Below are positions 1 through 11,826 of a stretch of DNA of 64,000 nucleotides, piece by piece. Position numbers and translations under genes: made by a program. The notes under the pieces are model-generated. The model did no database searches and was not told where the DNA came from. It saw only the letters and a list, made by a program, of their open reading frames with translations. Each line of letters starts with the position of its first letter. Within the stretch, counting starts at the first letter, position 1. Location of the stretch: NCBI GenBank assembly GCA_009733775.1, contig WOGZ01000048.1, positions 97,588-161,587 of the forward strand. Direction: 5' to 3'. Source of the stretch: Alectoria sarmentosa (taxonomy: Eukaryota > Ascomycota > Lecanoromycetes > Lecanorales > Parmeliaceae).

Positions 1-3000
1 CTAAAAGCCTTTAACAAACGCTGCTTTTATAACGTATATGCCAATTTGAATTCGAAATTAAATGATAACTAATTCAACTCCATACCCTAAAACATCAATA
101 TAAAAATAATTCAATAATTACAAATTAATCCCATACATAACAATTCTCATAGCACACTTTATTTTGACGATCTCGAATAATAATTACTTTACTTAATTTC
201 ATTTTCAAATGACCTTTCCTATCAAGCGAATAAGGAATCGTGATAACTCGACAAAGTTCTTTACTCATCGTCTTATTATATCAACCGTATCTAAAAAGCC
301 TCTCACCTCAATTTAATCCGAAAAAACAAACCACTTAACTATCTTTACGATTCGCTTCTTTAATACATACACAAAGCCTCCGACAAAATAAACAACACCA
401 AAAACCTTAATTGCTTTTACAAACAAACGTAACTTCTTAAATAAAAATAATAACTTTGCTTATTCGACCCTTGAAAAAAAATAATCCCTAAAAAACGCAA
501 ACTAATCCTCGAAATCCTTAAAGCCTCCGAAAAAGTCATCCATATAAAATGTAATTAACGACGAAATCTCAAAATCTGAAAAATGTAACAACGACGACTC
601 AAGATTAAAAGCTGATATAAACCCAAATGCACGATAAACCAACTCTATTATGATAAAGCCTACTAATTAAAACCCTTATTATATACAAATAAATTACACT
701 TGATCAATATTTGATATGATAAAGACAAAATAATAACGATCATCTTAATATAACGAAATTATAAAATAAACATGCTTCAAATCCGCAAAAAATAAACAAT
801 TATAACAAAAATTTACTAAATAATCATACACCTTCGAACTCATTTCAAAATACACACCAAATAACAATTCAATGACACGCGAATAATCGAAGATCATTCG
901 AGATTCATCTTAAAGCGTAGGATTATCGATCTTATTCACCATCACAACCCTTACATTTCACTTTAATAAACGATCATTAACTGATTCGATAAACTCATAA
1001 ACTCCTTCTTTAAGACCATCTTCAATCAATTTACGTAATTACCATTTAATATAAAATAACCACCTCTTTTAAAACTTAACTGCGGCAAACTTCATATCAA
1101 AAACAATTCGAACTCGATGCGTAATAAGATCTATACAAAACAAATCTGTTAAATCTTCTCGATTGAGATGCCTATACTAATAAAACAACCATAACACCCT
1201 TAATCTATCGCTTGCTATGAATATGAAAGGTTCTAACACATTTACCAGGCCTAACTATAAAGCTTACGTTTTTAACTCCTCTAACGATAATTATTCTTAC
1301 TCCAATAAAAATCGAACGACTCATCGGTTTGAAAAAGACTTCCGATAAAATACCTATGAAAATGAAGGTGTAAGGGTACCCGAGGCGCAAAAGATTGTTA
1401 TAAACCATTTAGGTTATGCTATGATAAAATCGTAATGTAATAAAAGAGATTACTCCATATCAATATGAGAATACCTCGATCCTGATCTATATACTTTGAC
1501 AAATAATGATATGACACTCTTAACATGGCGAACTCTTATAAGCCCTAACAATTTAACGTCTTACTTAAAACAAAACATGTTTATTAAAAACCCTATTTAT
1601 TATCAATATCTAATAAATCATCTTTTGAAGATTCATCCTCAATTGAATCCGACTCCACATCTTTTTCGATAATCTTCCCGAACTATTACTTAACCATCAC
1701 AAACTTAAAATATATCAACAAATTATGATCTTTACAAAACACAAACTTTAATCTTATAACAGCTCTCACTTCCTCATCTAAAATCACATCATCAATCATA
1801 ATCATTAAACGACGTATCGAGATAAGAGCATCAACCGATCATAAATAAAATATACCAAATATTAAACTCAAATGTTCGACCTTTTCGAACTTCGTAATAT
1901 TGATTACCTTTAAAACAACGAAACAACGAATATCTCTCCAAATCCCTTATACTCCGACAAATAATCATACCCACCAATAAAAAAAAATGTCCCGATGATC
2001 TGCCGTACGCATTAATAGGCCTTCAAAGCCTACATCAACAAGGGAGTGTTTTTTAAGCCCAATCCTATCAACAAGCCCTTCTGAAATAACATTCATATCA
2101 AACCCTTAATCCACTTGCACGTAATGCTTCTCAAACTCAATCACGACATCCATGTTTAATTTCTTTATTAAACATGAAATCCTAAAGACCTTATCTTCAT
2201 CAATCATACTACTTAAAAACTAAGTGTGACGAAAAACTACAACAAACACTTGTGACACCATACCAGCTGATTATTGAAATTGCTAAAATAAATTAAATTA
2301 ATAAAATACTAAATTCATATTGATCTGAGAAAAACTTCCTTATAAAACTTGCTGTGATTAAAATGTTGAAATAAACGATTAAAACTGAAATTAAATCGAT
2401 TAAAATTGAAATAACACTTCTTACTGTCCTACAACTTACTTCTTTAAATTACGCTTCTTTAAAACGCGAATACATAAACGCTTAAGCTTTTTACACATAA
2501 CAAAAAACCAAACTAACATATTCATTCAAATAATGTCGACCTTATTGTCCTTCAACACTTGACGAACGGAGACAGATAACTCATAACCCCCATTAATGTC
2601 ATTAAACAAACTTATCAAAGGCTGTAACTAAACAACCTTACCAACACGCTTTTACCCCTTACGTTTCTTTCGTTTTTTAAATGTTACTTGAAACTGATAT
2701 AACTGTTAAGGTTATGATACGATAAGCTATGATACCTATTAAAATATAACTAATTAAAATGCTTACATAACTTAAAAAAGGGCTACGAAAGACTACGACG
2801 ATAAATTAAGATTTTAATATAATAAAAATTGAAGTGCTAACTATGTCGTCTTTGATCATTACAATAATGATAATCGCGATTGTGATAACTCCGATTCATC
2901 CTCGATAATAAAAACCGAACGCTTACCAACAACTAAACCCTCTCCATAAAAGGCTTCGACAACACGAAATTCAAAAACAACTCTTCTCAAGCTCAAACCT

Positions 3001-4640
3001 GCTATCTTAAAAGATAATAACTACACTCGCGAAATAAAATCGATATAAAAATCAACGAAAGAACTAATTGAAATATATATATTTGATTTTTATTCGCGAA
3101 AGCCTTCAACAAACACTCCATAAACTTAAAAAGCACCGTCATAAACACCATAACTTGTTTAAACAAAATATGATTATAAATTATCATCAAATACTATCAT
3201 TCTCAAATAAGAGCGTTTTTAAACAAATAAATCAACATTAATACAATCAATAACATTATAATTCTTAATACCACACTTCACATAAAGACGTTTATTCTTA
3301 TCATACGACCAAATCAAAATGCCATTAATTCAAAGGTTTTTCGAAATAACCCGATCAAACAAATCGTGAAATTGAGATGCTTCATATTTCCTAAATCTAT
3401 CATTAACATTTTAATTTTAACGAATAAAAGCCTGCTGCAATGAGCGAGACTGATAAAATGATCGACGACTAACAAAAGATTCAAATGAATATAAAGACTG
3501 TTGCTGCTGATGCCGCTGCTCATTAAACTTGTCCAAAACATAATAATCATATACATTTTCGAAGACAGATCAAGAACGAGGCTGATTAAAATCAAAAATG
3601 CTTGATTTAACTTAATATGAAATAAAAAATGCTTCAATTTGATGCTTCTGCAAATTCTTCTATGCTAAAATCTTATAATATTATAACTCGTCGTGTTTAT
3701 GCTCCTCATCAAACAATTTTTGAATCTCGATATTAATTCGACGTGTCTCCTCAACAAAATTATAAATCAATTTCAATAACCTATCAAAAGCAATCATTCC
3801 TCATATAACTTTTTTGCGAAACTTATTATCATTCAATCCTCGAATAAAGGCTTTTAAGATAATGTCCAACATAACAAATTCAAATAAATCAAAGACATCG
3901 ATAACAAAACGGTCCTTTGCTTTAACACATATCATTAGATTTTGAACTCGCTTATAATACGCAAAAAATAACTCATCAAACTTCTAATATAACTCAAATA
4001 ACTTTATATCAAAAAACATAAATGTTATTTCAACGGTCTTGATTGGAAATCTCTCACAAAACAATAACTTGAAAAAATCGACGATTATTTAAATAAGATC
4101 ATCCTCTGCTAACAAGCGTATAGCATCGAGATATAACTCAACCCACTTAAATGTATCATTCGTCAATAACATATTAAAAGACTCGAGATAGATCGTAAAA
4201 AATATGATGTCATCAACCCCTCTATACCCCTTCATTTCATGATCATATTTCTTAAGCCATTTACTTGCAACCACTCTTATTATATTTGAAAATATATTAT
4301 AAAATGTGAAAATAGAGCCTGTTTGTTGATAGGTCATAATAGATGTTATAAGGATAACACTTTTAAATCGATCTGAGGAAGGAAGCGTGTTTCGATAAGA
4401 TGAAGACGACGAGTTCATAAAACTGAACTGCTTGCCGAAGGGTGAGGGAAGTTTATTGAATTCAAACACGTCAAGACGATAATAATAGGTAAGCTCTTTT
4501 AACAGGCTTCTGCTAGCCACAATTATACTGATGATAAAAACTTTGCTTGTAACAAGCTTCGAGATGATAACATCACGACTTGAGATGTTATAAAAGACTT
4601 TAAATAATAAGAGACCTATTGCTAAGCTTATAGGCAGGAA
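1..4640 (-). mobile_element. Degraded LTR-retroelement interior, RIP-like
   Basis: AT-rich sequence with no long intact reading frame; the longest are short frames with many isoleucines and tyrosines. Fragments of a gag-like protein can be read on the minus strand at about 4.6-3.3 kb, and a candidate LTR lies immediately right of them, so the element runs right to left and leaves the window at position 1. G is rare on the plus strand: a hand count over 1-180 gives 36 C and 12 G, whereas 4381-4440 has 10 C and 17 G. This fits repeat-induced point mutation (C to T) acting mainly on the minus (coding) strand. No reverse transcriptase or integrase motif could be read with confidence. The element class (Ty3-like) is inference. 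Confidence 0.6.
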
Positions 4641-4643
4641 CAA
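4089..4643 (-). pseudogene. Gag-like remnant of the retroelement
   Basis: An open frame of 184 codons without a clear ATG start. Its N-terminal half is ordinary sequence. The stretch ending in TFKWVELYLDAI resembles the W-x-EPYL region seen in Gag proteins of fungal Ty3-type elements. A further Gag-like piece, rich in Gln and containing DKFNEQRHQQQQ, lies downstream on the same strand near 3.54-3.44 kb in another frame. The piece is less mutated than the sequence to its left, because the G-depleted zone begins near 4.3 kb. It is a relic and is not expected to be functional. Confidence 0.4.
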
Positions 4644-4964
4644 AGAAATTGGAAATTATATGATCAAGGGTAAAATGATTGTGATTGTTTAAATTAAATT
4701 GTGTAATTGGTTGAAAAGAGAGTGCTGCAAAAGGCTTTGGTAGGCTTATAACGACGATTTGTAACGACTGATTGACTATAACAAGGGAATAACGATCTCT
4801 TTTCAAGGTCATTTGTAAGTTTCTTTGATATCGCCACGAAAGATGATAAACGAAGAATTCGTAGTGGGTAGCAAAGGATGATGAATTCTCTGAAACCTCC
4901 CGCAGGAGATATGGTAGCTAACTATGTTAAATAAGGCCTAGTTGCCTAAGGCTTCCCCGTTACA
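4640..4964 (-). repeat. Candidate 5' LTR of the degraded element
   Basis: Read on the minus strand, the sequence from 4964 leftwards begins TGTAACGGGGAAGCC, a start typical of LTRs of fungal Ty3-type elements, and lies directly upstream of the gag-like remnant. The inner edge is not resolved. The partner LTR lies outside the window, so neither the LTR pair nor a target-site duplication could be checked. If correct, the insertion boundary is between 4964 and 4965. Confidence 0.4.
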
Positions 4965-5544
4965 CCTTCCCATTATACGAGCGCTGTGCAAGACTTTCGG
5001 TGCCCACCTCCGTGTATGTCACATATTGGAATTAGGATAAAAAAGAGTGCGAATGAATAATGAAAGGTAAATTGAATCTTGTTGTACATTTCAAGTTCTT
5101 TTCTCTTACGATCAGTATACAGTCATTTTCTTGGAAGAGAAAAACTTTGGTGAGCGTGACGGGGAATCTTCGGGGTGCGGATAGACTGAATACCAATATT
5201 GCTGTAGTAGGGTCCAAACCCTAACCATAATCTACAGCTGATTCATTGCCTCGGTTCAAGTGAAGCATGGCAGAATTCATTTCAAGGTATCCTGCTCTAT
5301 CGCTACTGTGCTGTCACTTCGTAAGAAAAATCTCATGCTCAGTCATCGCCCCCTAAACGAAGAATGCCCTGCCGGAATGCCATGCCGCTAATCGCTTACT
5401 GTATTACGAAAGACGCAGGGCGTGAGCCGAAGAAATGTAGTGTAATGATCCACAAACGCCCGCTACCGTGTGCTAGAGCTTCAAGCTCCCGCCGCATGCG
5501 ATTAGCCTCAACGTGTAGGCTCAGATATCACTTCCTTGCCTCTC
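4965..5544. other. Gene-free flank of the element
   Basis: Balanced base composition again right of the candidate LTR. Open frames here are short and look random. No RNA gene, repeat or motif was recognised. Confidence 0.5.
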
Positions 5545-6001
5545 CTATCGGTAGTAAGATGAATTCGGATAGTACCTCTCATCCCTCTCTTTTTGGCATG
5601 ATAGAGGCTTCTTCTTGGGCTGGCGGTCGTCTAATAGACTGTTGGGGTAGTAGCGTTGGTCGGATGTCTTGGACCTTCCTTCGTCTCGCGACGAGGAGCC
5701 GTGACTGATCGAAAGCGGTATCTTGTCCGAATTCGAAGACCGGCTAGATTTGCTGCTCGAGGACTTGCTGGAGTATCCGGAGCGCGGCTCACTTAATGTA
5801 GTGGCGTATCTTGGATCGAGGTTTCTCTCGTTGTACCTGGCGGAGTCGTAGGTGGCGTGTTGTTTGGAGTCTGTGAACCTTGGTTAGGGACAATGCTGCG
5901 GCATCAGGTAGGAGATACATACCGGACTGGCAGGACAGAGGGATTTTGCCTGAAGAGTAGGACGAGGTTGAGCGGCTTGATTGGCCTGACCGAGACATCA
6001 T
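5545..6001 (-). CDS. Hypothetical Ser/Arg/Tyr-rich small protein, two exons
   Basis: Model: exons 6001-5923 and 5870-5545, with a 52-nt intron (GTATGT donor, CCTAAC branch site, CACAG acceptor), giving 134 aa. Splicing joins two frames that share style: exon 1 reads SSGKIPLSCQS and exon 2 reads SSNSDKIPLSIS, so the protein seems internally repetitive. The C-terminus repeats the motif RYYPNS twice about 29 residues apart and is rich in Lys/Arg. There is no signal peptide, membrane segment or known domain. The start is the first Met of a Met-Met pair; the frame stays open upstream without another clear ATG, so a further 5' exon is possible. Family and role are unknown. The matched frames across the intron are the main support. 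Confidence 0.4.
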
Positions 6002-8038
6002 GGATGTCGCTGATAAAGGCCAGGTCTTGTATGTATTGGGTATGATGCTGAGCGGAGTGGGGGGGTTTTGGCTCAGATCCTCTGGCCGTGGTGGGCAGAC
6101 AAAGAGATGGTACCGTTTTGGATCCAACTGGAGTATGTGGAATAAGCAATGAATTGGGAATGCTAGGCCTGAAGAGGAATGGGAGGGTTGGTCTTCAGGG
6201 GAATTGGAACGAGCGCCTAAAGGAGACAGCGCGTGAGGAGCCTCAAGAAGACTGCTTCGAGTGTAGGATTGAATACAATTGATCCAGATTCTGAGTCACA
6301 ATGGAGAGTTGGCACACTGAATTGACTGATGCAGGTGAAAAAAGGGAAGAGGAGAGGAATTGTAGAGAATTGGCTACTTATATCTGGATGTTTCACGGCG
6401 TGGTCGGTATGAGCAATTTTCAGTAGTCGTCAGCGGTGCCCCAGCCAAGTACATGCTGCCTAATTGGCATGGCGGAAAGACCGTTACACCCTTGGCACTT
6501 GTATCAGGATATCAAGGCACCCATCCTAAAAGGGTTAAGCGCGAGGCAGCAATCCACTAAGACAGACCGGAGAAAATAGAAAACAAGAGTCACTTGGAAA
6601 ATGGTGGAGACACAGGGGCTTAAGAGTCATTTGAGGCCTTCTGACGGTCGGCTGTGTCCGATATATGTTAGATACTGGATGTGGTTGGGTGCTTGCAGGT
6701 GAGGCTCGTTTGAACGCTTATCGGCGCCTGTGCCCCTGCAAGGCACAGTGTTTGCAGATGGTCATTGAGACTTCTGATTTGATGGACTTGACCGATGAAC
6801 TCAATCAGGGTGTTCCTGCAGCCTAGTAGGGCAAGGTAGAAGCATCATGATGTAGTAGATTTCTGAGTAGAGACCAGAGCGGCACTCCAAGCTCCCAGCC
6901 ACGCACCGCAGTCCATGAAACGAAGGGTCGTAGATGGAGGCTATACAGGGAAAGTTGTTCGCTGTGAGCTCAGCCCACGGTTCAGCGGCGATGAGTAGGC
7001 GTGCAGGCATGTAGACATGTGAGCGATGGTGAACTAGAAAAGAGCTGAAGAGGCGGAGTTGTGCCCGCTGCGCCAAGACTTATCGCCAGGCAGATCGGGA
7101 GTCACAACGATGACTCGTTACGTTGTGATTTATGTGCGGGATTAAAACAAATGTTTTTTTCGCCGGCAATGAACTTTGAACATAGCAATTGGAGGACTTG
7201 GAAGCATACCACCTTGCGTCTTACATGGTAACACCTCCAGTGTTCACCAAAGAGACAAAAGTCATCGCTGACTGTGTCCTGGCTCAAGTACACATAGTGT
7301 AATTCGTGCAGGACACCAATCAGCTAGGTCACATTACAAAGCCGCACCGATCAAACGTTGTAAATCCATTATCCACCAATACACACGATCTTTCCGCCTG
7401 CCAAAAGGCTCCGCTGATGTTATAACTCAAAACGTGACCGCACCAATCACAGGGCGTGCGGCTTTTACGAGTGGTACGTTATGCTCCCCGCGTGCAAAAC
7501 CAATTGGTGGCACGGCAACATGCATGAGACCTCCGGGATTAGATCTTACATACCACCTACGTGCTATTTCTGTCAGAGCCTCATTATGCACCTAGGTATA
7601 GGCGCAGGCGCATGCACTTCTTTTTCGTTTCAGCGTTCATGTTTATCCATTGTCGCGTAGCATGGTAGAGTTGCATGAGAACTGGGCCCCGCGGCTACAA
7701 TTAGATCATGTGAAAAAATAGATCATTCTTTTCTTAGCTCTATCATTATACGAGCCCATGTAATCATCGCTTGCTTTTCCTGAGTATTTTCAATTTAATA
7801 TAGATTTTCAAATCTCTGCATGCTGACGAACCCATCACTGGCGTCTTTGCAAAAGAGCATGTTTTGGCAGTCCCGATTTCCGTCCCTTTCCCCACGTCTG
7901 CTTCAATTATTTTGTTTCATCATCTTTTCGTGCCTGTTCATTTGTGATGTATCCTCAGAAAATGTTTCGAAATTTGTTTCGTGGACCGAGGTGCAACTGA
8001 TCGATAGCGTTGTCCAACGATTGTAGCCAAGGTATGGC
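6002..8038. other. Intergenic, no supported gene
   Basis: About 2 kb without a convincing gene. Two minus-strand frames stand out slightly, 6801-7076 (91 codons) and 7102-7293 (63 codons, Cys- and aromatic-rich), but neither has splice support or a recognisable domain. 7,700-7,815 is AT-rich and could be a terminator or promoter region. Confidence 0.5.
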
Positions 8039-9534
8039 TCAGCGAGGCGCACCACTCACGTTGTTTACGTTGCCCAAGAAGACAACCAATACAGCGCAGT
8101 AACTACCACGCCACAAATTGTTAGGTTGCGATACAGATAAGTACGCTTGTCTTGCAGCTGCAGGTATGCTCTGGTGACAAACGGGCAGAGGCACTCACCC
8201 TGCGGATGCAGCCACGATCTCATGCCGTTTCGCCTTCGTGAATCCCGTGAGAGCAGCAGAGAATACAAGGGTAAAAACAAGGACTACGCCAATAGTGTCC
8301 GGGCTCGTTGCAATGGTACCCTCGATGGAGAATTTGTATAGAAGCCAGATCGGAACCACAAGGAGCGCCAAGACTATGGTGGTGATGATCATGGTCACGC
8401 AAGTGGATATGCGGTTGCGGTCGTAGTAGTGGATGCTATCATCGTCGGTCTTCTCTCTAGTTTCCTGTTGATTTGTTGTTATTAGACGACGGATTGTAGA
8501 GTGAAGACTTGCTACTAACTTCAGTGCAGAACAGGAACTATCATCGGAAGTTAGCACCCTGTCGAGTAAACACCATCCTGATAACGCGTACCTTTATGAG
8601 CCCACACCGTAGGACTTTCAAGGTCCGCTCAAGAAGTCCGTCTAGCCAAGCATGCTCCCTACCAGGTCTCAAGGTCACCAGATCTTCTTTTTCATATATG
8701 AACCCCATCTCTTCCTCGAAAAGTTGGCCGCCATCATTCTCCATGAAGTGTAGAACGCTGCGATAGTCTCGATTCGACGGCCTTTCCAGAGCTTTCAGCT
8801 GCTGGGCCTTGATAAGCAACTCCGCTAAGAACTATGTCAGTCGGAAGCTCAGGATCAGTCCAGAATTGCCGCTTACCATATTCAAGAGCTAGCTTCTCGA
8901 GCTTCTCTATCAGCTGGACTCGTGATTGCCCTTGCCAGGCCAATGGTATGTCGTTTCCTCGGTCAGCATCCAGCGAACGTGACTGAAGATACTGTCCATT
9001 ATTGTCGTCCCTATCTGTCTTGTCCATGCCGAGTAGTAAGGCTTCCATACTGCTCATCTCGTCCTGTTTGGAGAGCAGTAGCCGGGAATATACGGTTCCA
9101 AATCTCCGGTATACCATGAATGAATCATCACTATCCAGGAATCGAGAGATCCGGGGGAAACCGACAGGATAATCTTGGACTGGAGCCGTCAATTGGAATT
9201 TATGATTTGGAGTTTCCCATCGACTCACGTTTCCGTATCTTAACCTTGGACAAGGGGCCGTGTACGTGAAGGGTTGGGCCCGTCCACCGTTTGCGGCCTA
9301 ACCTAAGAAGACGGATTGCTGTTGCAATCTTAAAATTGACTAATTTAGATCAGACTTCTTATAGTGTCACTTTGGCAGTCAATACCAACACCGAGTATAA
9401 TAGCTAGCCTTCTCCTTTGATGTTTTATCTGTGTCCGTGCTTTCTGTAAGTCTTTCTTTGCAACTGACTTCTGAAACAGGCGTAAGTTCTTGATGACCCT
9501 TTTCTAATTCACTTGCTCTGTCATTGGATGCCAT
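8039..9534 (-). CDS. DUF6594 family membrane protein
   Basis: Member of the DUF6594 family, common in filamentous fungi and of unknown function. Exons read from the sequence: 9534 to about 9400 (N-terminus MASNDRASELEKG), about 9176-8877, 8824-8592, 8518-8199 and 8102-8039. Diagnostic stretches follow in the family order: YPVGFPRISRFLDSDDSF, then LKALERPSNRDYRS, then WLDGLLERTLK, then DDDSIHYYDRNRI, and finally three hydrophobic segments around a FTKAKRHEI loop. This predicts an N-terminal cytosolic part and a C-terminal membrane anchor. The last three introns are 45-96 nt and join frames exactly, restoring the expected GYCAVLVVFLGN end. The first intron is not resolved. The gene looks intact. 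Confidence 0.8.
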
Positions 9535-9746
9535 AATTTGATATATATAAGATGGTGGTTGATATACCAAATCTTCGCTGGGTCGTACAAGTTATATGCT
9601 TCAGATCAAAAGTGTGAACCACTGTGTTGCTTCCCCTGTGTGACGCACCTTGTACGCCCAGTTTATAAGGGTCAACTGGAATCTGTATTTCACTGTACCG
9701 AGAAGTTGGCACCGATTAAGAAAGGCGTCATGCATGTCCCCCCACT

Positions 9747-9941
9747 TCAGCCGAGCCTCGTCTCCTCCGCTTCTTCAGGCAGCGCGTTGTGGTGACAATC
9801 TTTGAGCGTGTACATCCAGTTTTTTTTCTCTTCATCGTATCTGGCGCTCACGACGTGTACGTCATACACAAGGATGTCTTGGTCATTCTTTTTCCTGACC
9901 TTCTTGCCATCAGGATATTTTCGCGGACGCTGAATTCTCAT
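9747..9941 (-). CDS. Small ORF or gene fragment, unknown
   Basis: A 64-codon frame from an ATG at 9941, rich in Lys, Asp and Glu, with a basic start (RPRKYPDGKKVRKKND) and a beta-rich middle (DILVYDVHVVSARYD, WMYTLKD). The composition is that of a real protein rather than a chance frame, and the pattern resembles short fungal proteins that carry a single SH3-like beta-barrel. No splice partner was found. It lies 200 bp upstream of the DUF6594 gene on the same strand. It may be a degraded exon. Confidence 0.3.
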   Translation of the reverse strand: MRIQRPRKYPDGKKVRKKNDQDILVYDVHVVSARYDEEKKNWMYTLKDCHHNALPEEAEETRLG

Positions 9942-10139
9942 GTCAAATTCCAGCAATCACGCCATTGTAGCCTTGTATATTTACCTTCGGGATGGTTGCA
10001 GATTTCTTCCTATTCGCATCTGCTCTGCTATCCGGATCTGCTCTGCTATCCGGTTTGTGGATGACTGGTGGTGGGGGGACCGGCCTGGCGGGATCATTCT
10101 AGGCGACGTTAGTCAATCCGTCCCCGCGACTATGTACCT

Positions 10140-10440
10140 AGAGAAGCTTACAAAGGCTTGCGGGTTTTGTTCAGTCATGATGGTTCTGGAAAGCCTAGCG
10201 ATCGAATCTAGTACTCGCGCCGTACGGCCGTGGGATTGGAGGCGTAGAGTGCCCTTAGTTATAAGGCCAGCCTTTCACGTCTGCTTTATCATGAGGCTCT
10301 GCGTTGTTGATGATTCTCCTTATCAACAGGCAATTGATCTAGGCGTTTTCACCATATCGATCCAATCAACTGTGCAGGCTCATATGCAGGGCAGCGGTTG
10401 AGGGTGTAGGGGTTTTCTGTCTGATTGGTCAGTCGATCTG
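10140..10440. repeat. Dispersed repeat, copy A
   Basis: Matches copy B about 1 kb further on, in the same order and orientation. Shared blocks include CATGATGG, TGGAAAGCCTAG, TGGGATTG, CAATTGATCTAGGCGTTTTC (CAATTAGGCATTTTC in B) and a final CTGATTGGTCAGTCG/CTGATTAGTCGTATG. The divergence is high, with no open frame left. Confidence 0.45.
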
Positions 10441-11144
10441 AACAGCAAAGAGACAGCCTCGTAGCCTTCCAGAAACTGGGAACCCCGCACGTGGGGTCTG
10501 ACAACCGTACAGCTTCGTGGGACAGCTTCTACGCTTGCTGTTAGCGGAGCTGGCAAACATGGGGCTCATCTCTTTTTAATATGAGCATGAACTGCGCATC
10601 GCCGAGTTCGCGGTCTTTGAGCGAAGGAGGGGCAGAGTGCCTCCGGATCTGGATTGCGAAGAGATCATCATAGTAACAAGGCGTCAAGGCATAATCCGAA
10701 GACGCCTCACTGCTATTGTAGCACGAGGCTAATTTTGATCATGACAGCAATGACTGATTGTGTACACCCATACGACAATGGCATAGTCTTGCTCTGTGCA
10801 TCCATTGCGTCTTCTCGACTTGGCGTATAGAGCGAATTAAGCTAGTTCATGAACGAGCCCACAGCTGCGCCATCTGATTTACTACTCTGATTAGTCATGC
10901 AAGTGCCTCTTGTGCCCCTGGAGTTCCGAACATGGAAGACAATAGCAGGTCTCCGCTCACGAAAATGTCAGGCGTCATGGTCAACTCCAAGCCCTAGCTT
11001 TTCGGTCTACAGGAGGTCTTTGACCCACATCTGCCCTTCTATCCGGGTTCGAGGGTCCTGAATTATTGGGATCTGGTATATTGAAATCCGAGTTTTGAGG
11101 TTCGTTCGGGGCTATGTTCAGTGCTATTCTACTAATACTAAAGC

Positions 11145-11480
11145 TTCTAGGCAGCTTCGAGAGTCCTGAGAGCCTTGTTCGTCCATGATGGGAGTCTTGG
11201 AAAGCCTAGTGACAGCGACTAGTAGCAACGGCGCTTTATGGGATTGTAGGCTTTAGCCTTGTCAACTAACGCCCGATTTGCCTCCTCGTTAGTATGAATC
11301 TTTCTTGTCCGAAAGCAATGCAATTAGGCATTTTCGTCTAATTCAATCTTATCAATGACGCAGATCGAAAAGCCGGGAAATTTTTAAGGTGCCCTGATTA
11401 GTCGTATGATTGGCAAATGGAGATCCATGGATGATGCAGTATCAGATCCTGTGGTCAGAAATACGGGACTTGACTCCAAA
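11145..11480. repeat. Dispersed repeat, copy B
   Basis: Counterpart of copy A. Its end (CGTATGATTGGCAAATGGAG) also matches a third piece near 17.7 kb (CGTATGATTGGCGAATAAAG). The copies look old, and the class of element is unknown. Confidence 0.45.
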
Positions 11481-11826
11481 GACACCTTAAGCGCAACTTT
11501 CCGTGTGGTGCACGAGTGAGGCTGAGTACATTTCGGTCACGAAATATTCCCGGACCTCACCAAAACAGTGCGTATACGTGTGACCCAGCCGGACTTCACA
11601 ACCCCGAAGACATGCACAGCACAAGGCTGATGCTGACGTCGGGTGGTATGGCATACACTGCACACCCGTATAGCCACGGCATAGCCTAGTTCCGTGCAAG
11701 GAATTCTTTTAAAAGGAGGCGCGCATGGTGTGGTTGGTCAAGCTGATAAATGAGCGAACGACCGCTCTCTATTACATACTGCTCGGATTAGATTCGCAGA
11801 CCTCTCGTAACACTCTTGGTACAAAC

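Larger units (their letters stand above)
9957..11826. other. Gene-free region carrying two copies of a dispersed repeat
   Basis: No coding sequence is supported. It holds two diverged copies of one repeat (entries at 10140 and 11145). The remaining sequence, including 10,450-11,140, has no open frame worth naming. Confidence 0.5.
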
